Shown: positions 27,901-42,900 of the stretch, piece after piece | How the letters are laid out: each line of letters opens with the position of its first letter | Numbering within the stretch: the stretch's first letter is position 1 | Origin: Sialis fuliginosa | Taxonomy: Eukaryota > Arthropoda > Insecta > Megaloptera > Sialidae | Direction of reading: 5' to 3' | Length of the DNA stretch: 64,000 nt | Assembly (NCBI GenBank): GCA_961205875.1 | Contig: OY540815.1 | Span: forward strand, 11,842,001 to 11,906,000 | Translations under genes and position numbers: made by a program | Notes under the pieces: generated by a model | Database searches by the model: none | Seen by the model: the letters and a program-made list of their open reading frames with translations, nothing else | What the model was told of the DNA's origin: nothing

Positions 27901-30900
27901 AATTTTACTAAAAAATATTAGTTCGAAATTTTTCTTAAAACGCACCGAATTATTTTTTCATATATTTTTAATTTTTTGACAATTTCAATCTAAATCTTAA
28001 TTTATTCAAACGCCAAAATGACATTTAAAACGTCAAAATGATATTTAATATGTCCAAGCAAATCATATGATACAAATATCAATTTATAAAAACAAAACAC
28101 GAATTTTTAATATAAATTGAAATAAATCTTTGTAAGGGAATATTTTACAACAAACGTTGTAGACCCAAATTATAGGAAATTTAATGCTCTACAAAAAATA
28201 TTCTATAAAACTTCACGTAGGAAGCTATACAATTAGTTCGTCAAAGCTTTGACAGTGTTGGACACTGTATAATAATAAATAAATTAACCTTATAAGTGGA
28301 GCTTTTTCATGGAATTAAATAAAAAAAAAAAAACATATACTTTTTCTAGTTGTGAAAATAAAATACTGTTGCTTCCAGTGCGTAAGCACTATACAAAGTA
28401 CTAATTAATATCAAGGTATCAGGTATATGTTATTTTTTAATTTGGAAGATTCTGTACGTAAGCTTGTAGCTACTGTTAAACCCAGCAGAGTCGTCTGAAA
28501 TACATGTTACCTATCACGCACATAATAATATAGGCACCGTCACTGTCTCAAATGTACACCCCCATACATATGTACATATGTATATGTATAGTATACATAT
28601 AGACACATAAACAAATGTTCGGAAAGAGCGTTTTGTAAACTGGATCATTGTAGCAATAAATTCGATTCGTTTGTGTATTTAAACATAAAATAAACAATTC
28701 TACTACCATTGTTACATGTTAACTTCCATTGTGTGAAAAACTATATTTTATGTATCATACGCTATTTGTCTGTGTTTTGAATATATTCAATTTTTTGTCT
28801 TGAAAAACGATTTGAAGAGTGACTTATTTATACAAATAAAAAATATTATAATTGAAATCACTAGCATATAAAAAACATAGGGGTTAGTTTTCATCCTCAT
28901 ATGTGAAATATTGTTATTATTATTAAAGTTTAACCCTACATTTTTTAAATTTGATATTTAATGGACGTAAATATAGTCATATTGGATAATTTTTTCTAAG
29001 AAATAACTACTTGATATAAAAAATACAGTTAAAACTATTATTATTATTATTATACACAGTAATAATAATAAAAATAAACTTATGTAATAGAATAACCAAA
29101 GAAAGTCACAAATCTTTTTATCTAACCACAAATTTTTTTATGAAATATTGTTGAATAATTTAGGTGCACATTTTATACTTACCTACATTTAAAATGAATA
29201 GGTATATACCAAATTACAAAAAGAAATTTGTGATTTTAAAAGAGAATAAAATCGTTAAAGAAGATAAGAGAGAAAGATATAGAGAACATACTGTTCCTAA
29301 AATATACTAAATAAGTCGAAAGAACATCACATTTGCTAGTGTTGGGGATTTGATTGAAAATTCACAGCTGGTTTGGCTCGCATATAGGGCGTAATATTGA
29401 ATTAGAGGTGCCATATATTACTTCAACAATATGTCTATGGGGCACGTATTTATTAACATCAAGGGACTACTTTGCTAAAGGATGGGGATGTTATTTCTTT
29501 AAAAAGAATATATTTTCCTGAATATTTGTAATTATACGTATGCATATAAAAAATATGTCATATGTAGGTAATAGATACCTATACCAGCTATCTTGAAATT
29601 CTAGAAAATTATCTAGAGCAGTGGTATTCAAACTTTGTCGATTCGCGGAACCTTTAGAATTGTAAGGTTTTTTGGGCGAACCCCTTCCCACTCTTATAAA
29701 AATATATCTTAAAGAAATAATTTATAATAATTTATTGTAAGCCTTATTGGTTATTGCGCAAGTATTTATTCTATTGGGATTAGCTACAAAAAATAGAAAA
29801 ACTCACACATAGCTATTTTACGCACACTAGTAACTTCTTATGCCGTGTTTACACCGAAAAAACAAAACAGCAACATCGTGTCTTTTTGACAAAAGTGCAA
29901 TAAACCCTATACAATTTTAAATACGATGTGTTTTCAAACACCGTATTACTGTTTTGTTTTCTTTGGTCTAAACACGGCATTAGAATGTATTAATTTTCAA
30001 ATATAAATGTATCTTTATATTTTTTGTTAATAAACACTAGTCAACAAGTGTGAGTACTTTATAATTTATTCGGTTTTTTTAACTCGCGAAATCCCCAGAG
30101 AGGTACCGCGGAACTCCGGAGTTCCCCGGAATACAGTTTGAAAACCACTGATCTAGAGTATGAATCAAAAATAGAAAATTAAAATAAATACAATTTTATT
30201 TGACTTTTGAGAAGTTCACCACCAACAAAAAAGCCTGTAGTAAAATGCACAAGACATACATATATAAAGTCGTTTAGAATAATACAGTAGCATCGCAGCG
30301 AGTTGAGACATAAAAAAGTAATTACATTCAAAATTAAACAGTGCAAACTAAAGACACTCAGACAAAATCTTGCAATAACAAATTTTGTACGTTTACACAT
30401 CTCTAGATATGTCTATGTATTGTACATTGTACGTTTACAAGAAATGTATATTATATAGATAATCGTATTATTTGACGATTCTTTATTTGTATGTTACATG
30501 AAAATTTTATAGAATATTTTTTGTAGAGCATTAAATTATCTATAATATGGGTATACAACGTTTGTTGTAAAATATTCCCTTACAAAGATTTATCACAATT
30601 TATTTTATTTTATTTTATTTATTTTATTGCTTGGGCATATTAAATATCATTTTGGCGTTTTAAATGTCATTTTGAGGTATAAATGTCATTTTGACGTTTG
30701 CATAAATTTAGATTTAGATTGAAACTGTCAAAAAATTAAAAATTTACGAAAAACTAATATGGTGCGTTTAAAGAAAAATTTCGAACTAATATTTTTTAGT
30801 AAAATTGTATAAAAATTAAATAGTTAACTAATTCTAAGCAATTTATCTGAGCATCGGTTATTATTTAAATTGTTCAATAATTAATTATCTTTTGTGAATT

Positions 30901-33900
30901 TAGCACGAGGAAGACATTTACTTGGCAGATGTTTTTTTTGGCAACTTCTCTGTATAATGTCGCAAAACTCATATGAAATGAATTAGAGATGGGCGCGTGA
31001 GTGATTTTCACTCACGATTACGCACGATCGCGAATTAATTCTTTTACTTACGCTCGATTACGTATAGCTATAGAAAAAATATCACGTACATAGGTATATG
31101 GTGGACCATGACATTCAGTTTTGAATTAAAATTATTTTTAAGCATTTTTTATTAAATTTTTTTATATATAGTGATTTGATATAATAAATACCCTCCATAC
31201 GTGACAGGAGGTGAAATATTAACTCACGCGCAAAGTCGGGACGGGTCAACTAGAAGTAACAAAATATTTTTTGAAAACTTATTATCAAAAATGCCTCTCT
31301 ATTAAACAAAAATACATTCACATTCGATTGTTTGACTCGAAAAATGCATAGCTCACACCAAGCTTTACAATACATACCAATTTTATGATTTTGTTAAAAT
31401 TTCAAAAATATTTTTCATAATTCATTAACAAAAAACAGACAGTACTTTTTATAATATTAACCATTTTTCAATTTTTAAACAAAATAATATCATATTTCGT
31501 CTGGATTCATACAGTTCATTTTTTAATTCAAATACCCACATATTAACAACATACAAAACCAATTCGAGTTTATAAAAATAATGAAACAAAAACTGTTTCA
31601 TAAAATATACAAAAGTACATATTTGTATTCATAATTAATTACATTTTTCTAAAATTTTATAACAAATGATTAAACAATATATCACAAGACATCTTCCATT
31701 AATCAAACTGTATACACATGTGCGAATACATATATATTGTGTGCAAACATTCACAGCTAGAAATCCCTTTGTAATATTTATTTTAAAAACACCGATGGGG
31801 TTTGACGAGCGTCCTGAGACTGCGGCGTTTTAAATAACGTCGCGACGAACCACCCCTTCACACACACACAGACATATCATTTTACAGGACCGTATTTAAA
31901 AAATTAGTACACGTTTATATCCCTATCACGTGAACTATACTCACCTGATTAATTTATCCTTTTTATTTTAACTACGAGTATTTTTTTAATTATAACGCTT
32001 GCAGCGCCATCTATGAAGTAATTTAAATAACTACTTTGTTTAAATAAAATAGTTTTTCAGAGAAAGTCTTATTAATTGTATTCGCTATGGTCAATAACCA
32101 CTCTGTCACCTATCGGATAAAACTTGAACCCTTCTTAAGTTCCCAAAGAGCGATTTGAATTCAAATTAAGATTTCTATTATTAATATTATTTATCGTTCA
32201 ATGTAAATGTACTATTAGAAAAGTCATTGGGAGTAAAGTGTACACAGCAAACATAAATATTTTTATTATTGTATTGTATATTTTTATATTGGAGGTTAAA
32301 TTTAAATTTTTCACCCATATTTATTTTACAGCTGCATTTTTTGTTAACAGATGAAAACTTAATGTTTTATTGGATGAATTATCTTGATTGCATTTTAATA
32401 ATTTTAATTACTTATGTACATAATTTTGATATTATATTTAAAAATTTCAAATCTCCGTTTGAGAACTTCAGAAGGGTTCAAATATTATCCGATAGGTAGC
32501 AGAGTTGTCACACATTTGGTCTGAGAAGCAACCTTTTTTTAGAAGAGCTAAAATTGCAACCTAGTTAAGGCAATGTTAGAATAAAATGATCTATTTTATA
32601 AAAAAAATTGTTTTTCTTTAAAACATGAGTTATAAGGGTTAAGCATATTTAATTCCACTCTATTTTCTTCTGAATTTTGTGCAACGATTTAATTTTCAAT
32701 AGGATATGCGCACAGTAAAAAAAAATCATCAAGCCATGCATATAATATTTCGATTACTAATTTACGGCTCTGTACACAGACTGTATCCTTTCGCACATCC
32801 ACATATATACTGAATACACACACATACATGTGCATATATACATATGTATGCGCGAAGTCCTGAGAGAGGTTTTTGAGGATTGATTGAAAATTCACACCCG
32901 GTCGAACGCGCGCGGCGGTACTGGAGTTGTGTAAATACGATTTACTATCGGTCCCGGTAAATATAAGCTCAGTCAAATCGAAACACGGCTGAAACTTTTA
33001 TTTGTACAATGTTTTACTACTTACTTTTGTAAACTATGTAAATGCCCAGAGGTTCGGCCTGTTAAAACTACATATTTATGTTTGCACATTGAAAATAATT
33101 TTCAACATTGATCGTTTTTAAATCTAAATACTAATGGCCGTTTTAGTAATATACATCACAGAGTTTTCCCCCCAGTTTTGTCAACAAAAGTTTACGTTAG
33201 AGAGACAGAGAGTTTCAGGAATGTGATTTTTTTGCCAATTGTTAAAATAAAATATACAAGATTCATTATATTAAAAAATGTCTTTATTTATTAGATAAGA
33301 ATAAATATCAAAAATATTTTTTATACAAAAATACACCTAGACCAAAACTTTTTTTTCTAAACGAGACTTTCCAATAGTTTTTAAAACAGTTTACCTTAAT
33401 ATCAAAATTAATTTACCATGTGTGTATATATTTTTATTAATATTTTTTTATAATATACTCATAGTTTAACTATAGTTTTAACAATTTTTAACATTTTTTT
33501 CAATAATTTTTTAGATTTATAAACTTACTTTTGATCATCTCTTTAAAATACATATTATTAAATTATTAACGTTTCTTTACTTGTGCTTGAATTGCATTTA
33601 TTAACCGATTTAAAAAAATGAGGAGGTTCAAAATTCAATCGATATATTTTTTATTTATGTTTGGGCATAACTCCGACAAATATGCACAAAACTGGACTTT
33701 TCTTTTTTCGTTTGAAAGAGTGAGTATACTTCCTAAGTGGTCCTATAAAAATTTCATTAGAATCTGACGTTTGATTTCTTAGATACACCACTCAAAAGGG
33801 GAAAAATAAAAAACTTAAAAATACGATATAAAAAAAAATTGTAAAAACACTGAAAAATATATAATAATTACATTTAACAGTTTTTGAAGTAGGTGTGAAG

Positions 33901-36900
33901 CTCATAAAAAACTTTTTAAGAAAAAAAAGAAAACCGACATCAAAAACTGTTAAATTCAATTACATAATATTATACACTTTTCAGTGTTTTAATTAAGTCG
34001 GTTTAATTTTTTTAAATTATTATATTAACTATAATATAGTTACAGTCAATATTTATTTAAAATAATTGAATTAAAAGCATACTCAACTCAAACAAATTGT
34101 TTAAATGTCTACACCAAGTTTGTCCAGCCCGCGGCTCGCGGGCCACATACGGCCCACGAGGATCTTCTGTGCGGCCCGCAAGGATAATTTAAAAATAATA
34201 ATAATAATAATAATTTTGTAAAAATAAACACACATTGAAATAAGCTTGTTTTTCCTAATCTAACTTTATTTATTCAATAAATAAAATTTAAGAATTGAAA
34301 TTAAAGTGACCCAAAAAAAGGTCTTCAGTTTTACATTCTAACCTGCGGCCCTTAATAAATTGAGATTATGCTATGCGGCCCAGAAAGTTCAAAAGGTTGG
34401 ACACCTATGGTCTACAGACTACACCATTAAAACATAATTGTGATTTTATTATAAAACATTAAATTTAATTTAAAATATGCATACATGAACATATAAATAT
34501 GAAGTTCTGTATCTTCCATACAACCCCATTGTACACGGGCTTACGAAACATGTGGATGGGGTTGAAAGAGGGCTATATCAACGCACCAATCGCTAATATG
34601 AAAGCCGTTAATATAATTTACGTTTGATGTGCGTATACACCATAGTTCTTTCGCTTTACATGATGAAGCTATATTAATTACAAAACAAGCGTTTACTCAA
34701 TTTGATAAAATAATTTAATTAGTGGAAATAAATTAATTCGTACACTCATTGACGTGTTCAGAGTTTGGTCGGTTTTGGAGTAATATGATTACGGTAGATT
34801 TATTAGCAGCGAGATTGTTGTTATTGGTTCTACTATGCTATGCCAAATAAAAATATTTGTTATGTTTTGTAGTTGAAATACCATTACAGTTAAATTACAA
34901 TTTGTATTATAATTGGAGTGTTATGTGCTGTATTCGGAATATACAAATATTTTAAAAGCTATCGGATTGAATCATCAGTTCTATTTCGAAACAATAATAA
35001 AATATTACTCAAAAATAATTAATATTTTTTATAAAAAAATGGTTTCCCACCAGAAAAGAGGTTTTTTTTGCCAGAAATTCATAACGCAAATTATACATGT
35101 ACACATATGTGATATTAATTAAAAATGAACGGGTATTTGGAATACTTTTTAAACCCGCATTTACATATTCTGTTAACTTTGTTACAAAATTTAAAATATG
35201 TTTATATCGTAATTCCGGATTCAATAAATCCATCTAAATATTTGTAGGTACATACAGCTAAGAAATTTTTCAAATTCTTACTAAAGAATGGCATATTATG
35301 TCCACATGGCATTCATATGTATTTCCGTGCTACAGAATGATTTTAAAAGCTCAGTTTTAAGAAATATTTTTAATCAGTTTTAAATAATGATTTTTTTAAC
35401 ATCTTTATTAGTTTAAATATATGATATTTTGGCTGATATATTTCGTTTAGTCTATTTATGGTACTAACATGCATTAGAGACATCTATATACACTGGTACA
35501 TCCCGATAACGAACTCCCGTATAACGAAGCTCCCATACAACGAACGCTCGGAGCCTCTCTACAGGGAACGAAACTTTCTGCGCATACCATTTACAAAAAC
35601 ACAAATTTTACATTCAACGCATGTCGAAAAGTACAATACTCCTCTCGCGTTCGTAATACGGGGGTTCTCAGCTCCCGAGCCGTTCGTTATCGGGAGGTAC
35701 TAGTGTATATTATAAAACGCAACTGTTTGTACGTTAGTTGAGAATCACTTATCCGATCTACGTGTTTTAGTATATATTTTGTTATGTTAGGTAACATAAA
35801 GAATAAGTAGTGACGATAATAGTAAATCAAGTCGGCGTTCTTTTGCAATACACTGTCTAAGCCGTTAAATATTGAACAATTTAATCTAAATAAGTATGTA
35901 TTATAAAAAAGTTTTTTTTTTAAATATAGCTTACACCATTATCTTTAAGACTATCTAATGCCCGAAGACCTTCGAGACCGCATTCGGCTATTATTAAGAA
36001 ATTTAAATTGAAAATTTAACAAATAAGTTGAATAGTTAATATGTCAGCTTGGCGAGATCGAGGAGACTCCAGTTTTTTTTTTTAAATATAGCTTACACCA
36101 TTATCTTTAAGACTATCTAATCCCCGAAGACCTTCGAGTGCGCCTTCGGCTATTATTAAGAAATTTAAATTGAAAATTTTACAAATAAGTTGAATATTTA
36201 ATATGTCAGCTTGGCGCGATTGAGGAGACACTAGTTTTTTTTTTAAATATAGCTTACACCATTATCTTTAAGACTATCTAATGCCCGAAGACCTTCGAGT
36301 GCGCCTTCGGCTATTATTAAGAAATTTAAATTGAAAATTTAACAAATAAGTTGAATAGTTAATATGACAGCTTGGCGCGATCGAGGAGACTCCAGTTTTT
36401 TTTTTAAATATAGCTTACACCATTATCTTTAAGACTATCTAATGCCCGAAGACCTTCGAGTGCGCCTTCGGCTATTATTAAGAAATTTAAATTGAAAATT
36501 TAACAAATAAGTTGAATAGTTAATATGTCAGCTTGGCGCGATCGAGGAATCTCCAGTTTTTTTTTAAATATAGCTCCTATCCTAGTCTCATTTCAAAATC
36601 GTGTGTAAGGGAGAGGGGTGACATGCCAAAATATTTATTTTTTCAAGATATCTCAAGAACGACACGTTACGTGAAAATTTTATAGAATATTTTTTGTAGA
36701 GCATTAAATTTCCTATAATATGGGTCTACTACGTTTGTTGTAAAATATTCCTTTACAAAGATTTATCTCAATTTATTTTAAAAATTCGTGTTTTGTTTTT
36801 CTTAATTGATATTGCTTGGATATATAGTATTAAATGTCATTTTGACGTTTTAAATGTCATTTTGACATTTGCATAAATTTAGATTTAGATTGAAATTTCC

Positions 36901-39900
36901 AAAAAATTAAAAATTATGAAAAAATAATCAGGTGCGTTTTAAGAAAAATTTCGAACTAATATTTTTTAGTAAAATTGTATAAAAATTAAATGGTTAACCA
37001 ATTCCAGGCATTTTATATAAACACTATCGGTTTTTTTTAATTATTGAATAATTAACTACCTTTGTTGAATTTAGCACGAGGAAGCACTGTGCATTTACAT
37101 GGCAGATGTATTTCATATTTATTCGTCTTATTATTTCAATATTTTAGTACCTCTGATAATGTTCTAATCAGGGGCGTAGCCATGGGACCTACTTTATTAT
37201 AATTCAAAAAATCCATTTATAATTTAAGTAGTTTTGCTGACTTGACTTATATGATTCACTCATTGATAAATTCGTAAAGAGCAACGAATATTGATTTATT
37301 TATTAGTTACAAACAATTAAAAATTAGATGGCCATCAGGATTTAATTTTAATATGTCTTCTTAATAATATATTTACATTTAGAATAACATAGAAGTGATA
37401 AGGTTAATAAAGGCAAAAACTACTAGATAAAAATTGGAGAGTCCGATTAACCCATACAGCCCTGAGCTAAATAATTATCGATTGATACTAAACTGACTAA
37501 TTATTTCATAACTGTATCTCACTTAGTTCTCTGGATATTAAATAAAATCTAATCATTTTGGGAGGTTGTAGCTTCCTCTAGAAGAATTAACGAACACATG
37601 TTCATATGAAGTTTTTTACTTAAAATAGCATCCTTGATCCGGAGGCGTAGCGAGGGGGGGGGGGGCTAGGGGGGTTATCATGCCCCGGGCGCTACTTACA
37701 TAGCATAAACACAATTTCAGAATATGCAACTGAAGACTTTTTTTTTTTTAGTAGTGAAAATGTACAATGTATTTAATAAATAAGATTAGAGAAATTAAAA
37801 ACTGAAAACCTTTTTTTTTTTTAGTCACGCCAATTTCAATTCAAATTTTATTATAAAATTATTATTATTTTTTTTTTTAATAAAAAAAAGATATCGTGCC
37901 TCGGACGCCAATTATGCTTGCTACGCCACTGCCTCGATCCACTGTTAAAGTTTTTAACATTCGATTATATGTTATTCGATCTTTGTTCTACTGTATTTCA
38001 AAACTATTAAGATGGGTTTTTTTTATCTTGCTACGCCGCTGGTCCTAGCTGGCCTGTTCCTTATTCCGACGCTAGAGAAGAGAACATCGGTTCGTGTTTA
38101 TTTGGACGTTCGAAATGCAGCAACTGTTTTATTAATTAAACATTGTCCAGCGTGTATATTTTAATCAGATTGTATGTTTATTTTCAAATGTCAGCTACCG
38201 TTTGTATCGTGTAGCTTGTGTATTTTACATCTGATATTTGATTGCATATTGATTCTGATCGAAGGGTTCTAAACTTTATAAACATAGAACGGGGTGAGGA
38301 TGACAGATCTAAATTTACACGAGAGGAAAATTGATGAATTGTAAAACAAAGTTGGTACTTTGATATTTTTGTAAATATCAAATTTTTCTGAAGATCACTC
38401 TTCTATATATATATATATGTATAGATATTATAAAACGCAACGTCTCTCTGTATATTCGTTCGGGCGCATATTACTCGAGAACCACTTATCCGATTTAAAT
38501 GTTTTTTTTATTCATAGATATGTTCTTTGTCTAGGTTTTCCAATTAATATATATTTTGTTACGATAGGTAACATAAGAAATAAGCAGTAACGATAATAGT
38601 AAATTAAGTCGGAAAAAATCGTAAATATCTCGGCTCTTATGCGAGATAGGGGGTTGTTTTTACCCCTAAACCCCTCACCTCCATGGTAATTTACCTACCG
38701 GAACTAATGAAACTAATAACAACCCTCCATACATGACAGGAGATGAAATATTAAGACGCATTATTGATGTACTTGTAAAATACTTACAAAAGAATCTCAG
38801 ATGTTCTGATTAGATATAAATAAAAGAGTATATACTACATAATGTATGTTCAAATATTGTTTTTATTTTGTACAGTATTAATGCATTAGTACATACAAAA
38901 AGTCATTCTCCTAAAAATACAGTACCTACATGTATTAACGTAATTAATTTTTAGTTATATCAGTGATATTTATTTATTGGGGATTCTCTGCTTTGAGAAA
39001 CGTTTATGCGAAGATTATTAACTACGTTTTTAATGGGAATTGTTTAAGGTATTTCTCGGAAAAATTAAAAGATTCAAGAGTAAGTTCAAATTTTGTAAAA
39101 AACTAAAAAAAGGTTATTAGAAGCTCCATTCAAAATCTTAAAATGATTGACCATCTGTGAACGAAGATATCGTCAAAATAAAATCAAAAATTTAACATTG
39201 CGAGTATAGGGATTACGATATTTTAAGCGGATTTTCAATGAAAAAGTAAATAATTTTATGTGAAGGAAGATCAAGAAATTTATGAAATTTTCAGGGAAAC
39301 TAAATTAATATAATTGGAGTTTATATAAAAAATCTAAAGTATTTTCACCACCCCGTTTTTAAGTTATAAGTAAAATAAAAACTTATTTTCTGATAAAAAA
39401 TATCACGGTACTAGCTATGACAACGCCGCAAAGTATTGACAATTGCCGCGGTATTTAAAAATCGTACGTGCTGAATATATTGTTCTTTTAATTTTAAGGA
39501 ATAATAAAAATAATAAAAGCCATTTCTTAATTATAAACTTATAATATATAATAAATTCAGCTGCTAATAACAGTACACGTTATCACATCAAAACATTAAA
39601 TAATATGTAGCTGTCATTGGGAATACAAAAGTCGCGCATGCGCAATAGAATAAACGTTGCCAAATTTTATACCACGGCTATCTTGATTTTATAGTACACT
39701 TTTTTTTCCTTTTCTAACATATAGCGTACCTTGTTTCTCCCCGAGAAATACCTTAACGAGTTTCACATAATTTTTAAAATTTATGTTATATTTTCTAATG
39801 CTTCCTAGTATTATAATTATGTTTAGGAAGATTTTATGTAGAGATGTTGAACATAGTTTTACAATAATTCTTAATTATTTTGATTGTACGTTCATTCAAA

Positions 39901-42900
39901 AATAATACCATTATTTATTATTGACTATTTTATGTTTATTTAAAAATCAGTCAACAAGAAATAAAAACATATTAAAAAGAAATACACACATAAAATTATC
40001 ACATTAACTCTGTATGGTTTGCAAACAGAATGCTTGTCGTTTTATTTAATTTTATTCTAGTCAGACATATTCATTCAACTGAAAAAATATGTTATAAATT
40101 TAAATATACATACAAATATAACTTCACATATCAATCAGTAGGATTTCAAAAAACACAAAAACAAATATTTCGTTTTCAAAATGTGTATCGGCAATATTTT
40201 ATTTCATAGAAGATACAAATAATGCTATCAGATCATAACTTCATAGCTTCTCTTATTAACCTAACAAATAGTATAGTAATGAATGTAACATTAATTGATA
40301 CTTACATTCAATCCAAACAGACCCAGATTCAATCGTTGGGCAACCGGGAAAATGCCCGGTTGACCGGCCAAAATGTAAAATTAATGTAGTGAATTCAGGA
40401 TAGAACTGAGCGTGGGTCGTTAATTTTTTAGATCACGGCCGTGACTGGATGTGAGCGTACGAGATTGGTTCGTGAGCATGCGTGATTGGATATTTGAATG
40501 AATCTATTAAAGCGATATGTTAAATAAATGTGATTTCAATAAAAATTACATGAAAAATAATTATCATTACTATTACATTACATTATGATTTGCTTTCTTA
40601 TCTTAAAGTTGATATTTCTATAACAAATTGATATTTTATGCATGAAATATACGTCAAAATTTTGTGATTTCAATTTCGTTAGAAGTGTGTTTAATATTAA
40701 GAAAATAATATAAAAAATTGACATTTTCAAACAATTTCACAATCCGTTTTTGATAGTTTAATTTTTTTCAAAATTCTAGAAAAAAATGGCTATAACTAAT
40801 ATCTCAAAAACGGTTTAAAATACTGACCTGCATATCATAATCTTACTTAATAAATATGCTTTTGACGAAATCAAGAACACGCAATTTTTGGGTAATATTT
40901 GATACATCAAACTTCAATTTGTCATAGAAATATCAAATTATCTTACAAAATAAACAAAAATCCCCACACCAAGATGTGCGATTGCCCCCATTAGTCCCTC
41001 CCAAAGTCGGTGCCTATGGGCATAACAATTTATTCATACTTTGTCCGGAGCAATCCATTACTTTTAACTCGGGCCGATGTTAGAGCTCTTATCCGGCCCT
41101 GAATCCAATATATGAACACACTACGTACATGTATGTATATTTATTTAATAAAGAGATACATACACAGCTGTTTACATACGTGCATAAATAAACAAACACA
41201 TCGCAAACAAGATATTCTACATTACCTATGAATGCAGCAGCACACACACTGAACAGTTGGCAGTTAATATTGCAAACTACCCTTCGAACGGAGCCAATTT
41301 CACACTGTACGATCACCAAACGCCGTTCACATTGTTCCCATCATATTGTTTGTAACAACCACGCGAATATGGATTTAAACAAACCAATCATCAATGTTTC
41401 CAGTCCACTTCTCCATTTATTATGTATTCGCCGCCGTTTTGGCATCTTTCCAATATATTATATCGTTTTTCAATATAAGGCACGACGCAAAACCCATTAT
41501 AAACAAGTGTTAACGATATATGTATATAGCGGTGTTGTTGCGGCTATGCGACACACCCTGTAGTTATTAGATGCTTCAGTCAGTGCTGATCAAACATATG
41601 TACGGCATGTAGATGTTGAATCGTTTAAAAAAATGTATATCTATAAGTTCCGTTTTTGCAACTTCATACAATAACTACAGAATAGATTTTGATAGTGCTT
41701 TCATTGTTCCAAAATCTAATATATTTTTGTAAATTTTTTGAGACAAAAAAAATAATAAGAATTTATTTAAACTTTGAGGTCATTTTATTTATTTTTTGAA
41801 CTATATGTCAGATTTTTTTCAAGTCATTTTTGATGGAAATGTCAAAGTTATAAGCTGCCACCTATTAAAGGTCGTCGCCAGAGTTAGTTGCTTGCGTGCA
41901 ATGTGGAGGTAAGAATTTTGATCTGAAAGCAAAACTAAGGTGTTCATACATTATTAACATGATTTCTTATTACCTAAAAATGTTGAAAATTGAATTTTTT
42001 ACGGGAAATTAAAAAAAAATCTTAATTTCCGCCGTTTTTTCAGTTTTTTTTTCAAACGAAAAATACACTTTAAATTATGCTATCATCCCAAAATTTAGTT
42101 GTTGATGGATAATTTAATAAAGAATAACCATAACTTTGTTTTATAAGGATACGTCAGTAATTTTTTGAGCTAGAATGCACGAAAATCGAAAAAAAAGTCG
42201 TTTCGAGAAAAATATATTCAAAATAATGCCGACGCTTCTACGCAAGCCTTGGAAAAATACCTCCCTTCCCTTTTAATATTGAGCCAAGCAAGTAAGTATG
42301 GGACTACCTGAGCTACTCATGCTTCATTCTACCTGCTGTGCGCTCCAGCTGTTAGAATGGAGCGGTCGCTCCCTTTTATACTCATTGCAAAAGAGTGACT
42401 TCGAATTTCATTTTGAAATTTTGGGAACATAATGTTGAATAGTTATACTAACGATTTATTTAATAAAAAAAACGATTTTTTGAACCGTCTAATGTAGTTT
42501 CCCCTCTTAAGAAAAAAATTATTATATATGCAACCTTTCTCACCACAAGAATCTTAAACTCAACCTATTTGTAACATAACCATTTCTCTGCAGACCGGCT
42601 TTATTAAGTGGTAAGGTGTTAATTTTAATGTACATAACTGGATTTGGCTAACCACTGGTTTTAAACATGCGGACGCTATTAAAAACAACGGCCGAAGTCG
42701 GGTTATATCATTCAAAATTATAATGGGACGCGTGTCATAGTTTCACTGTCACTGGCTTAAGCCAAACGCAGGCGGTTTTCCAATAACCGTTTTTAATGTG
42801 TTTTATTTATTGGTGGGAAAATATAATCTCCTTTCGTACGGAAATAGGATTTACGGACAGCAGGTTGTGACGTCATTAGGTGTATTCTGCTTCGAATAAA

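Larger units (their letters stand above)
35483..36576 (+). mobile_element. Helitron/helentron-like element with internal tandem array
   Basis: When the nested insert at 35491-35705 is ignored, the left end reads TCTATATA then TATTATAAAACGCAAC, the same start as at 38402-38450. The shared stretch GTAACATAAAGAATAAG... runs to about 35840, then the 161-bp array begins. A Helitron-like end plus a central minisatellite is the standard plan of non-autonomous helentron elements. The 3' end is not resolved. Confidence 0.65.

Noticed and set aside
32689-32976. 95-codon minus-strand open frame
   Set aside because: Spans a microsatellite-like CATATG stretch and a GC core; no domain or homologous motif.
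35912-36576. CRISPR-like array (regular 161-bp period)
   Set aside because: Whole units repeat without unique spacers, and the genome is eukaryotic; it is a minisatellite.
41228-41563. 111-codon plus-strand open frame
   Set aside because: No domain, no signal peptide, low-complexity composition and no splice or promoter support; an antisense frame overlaps it.
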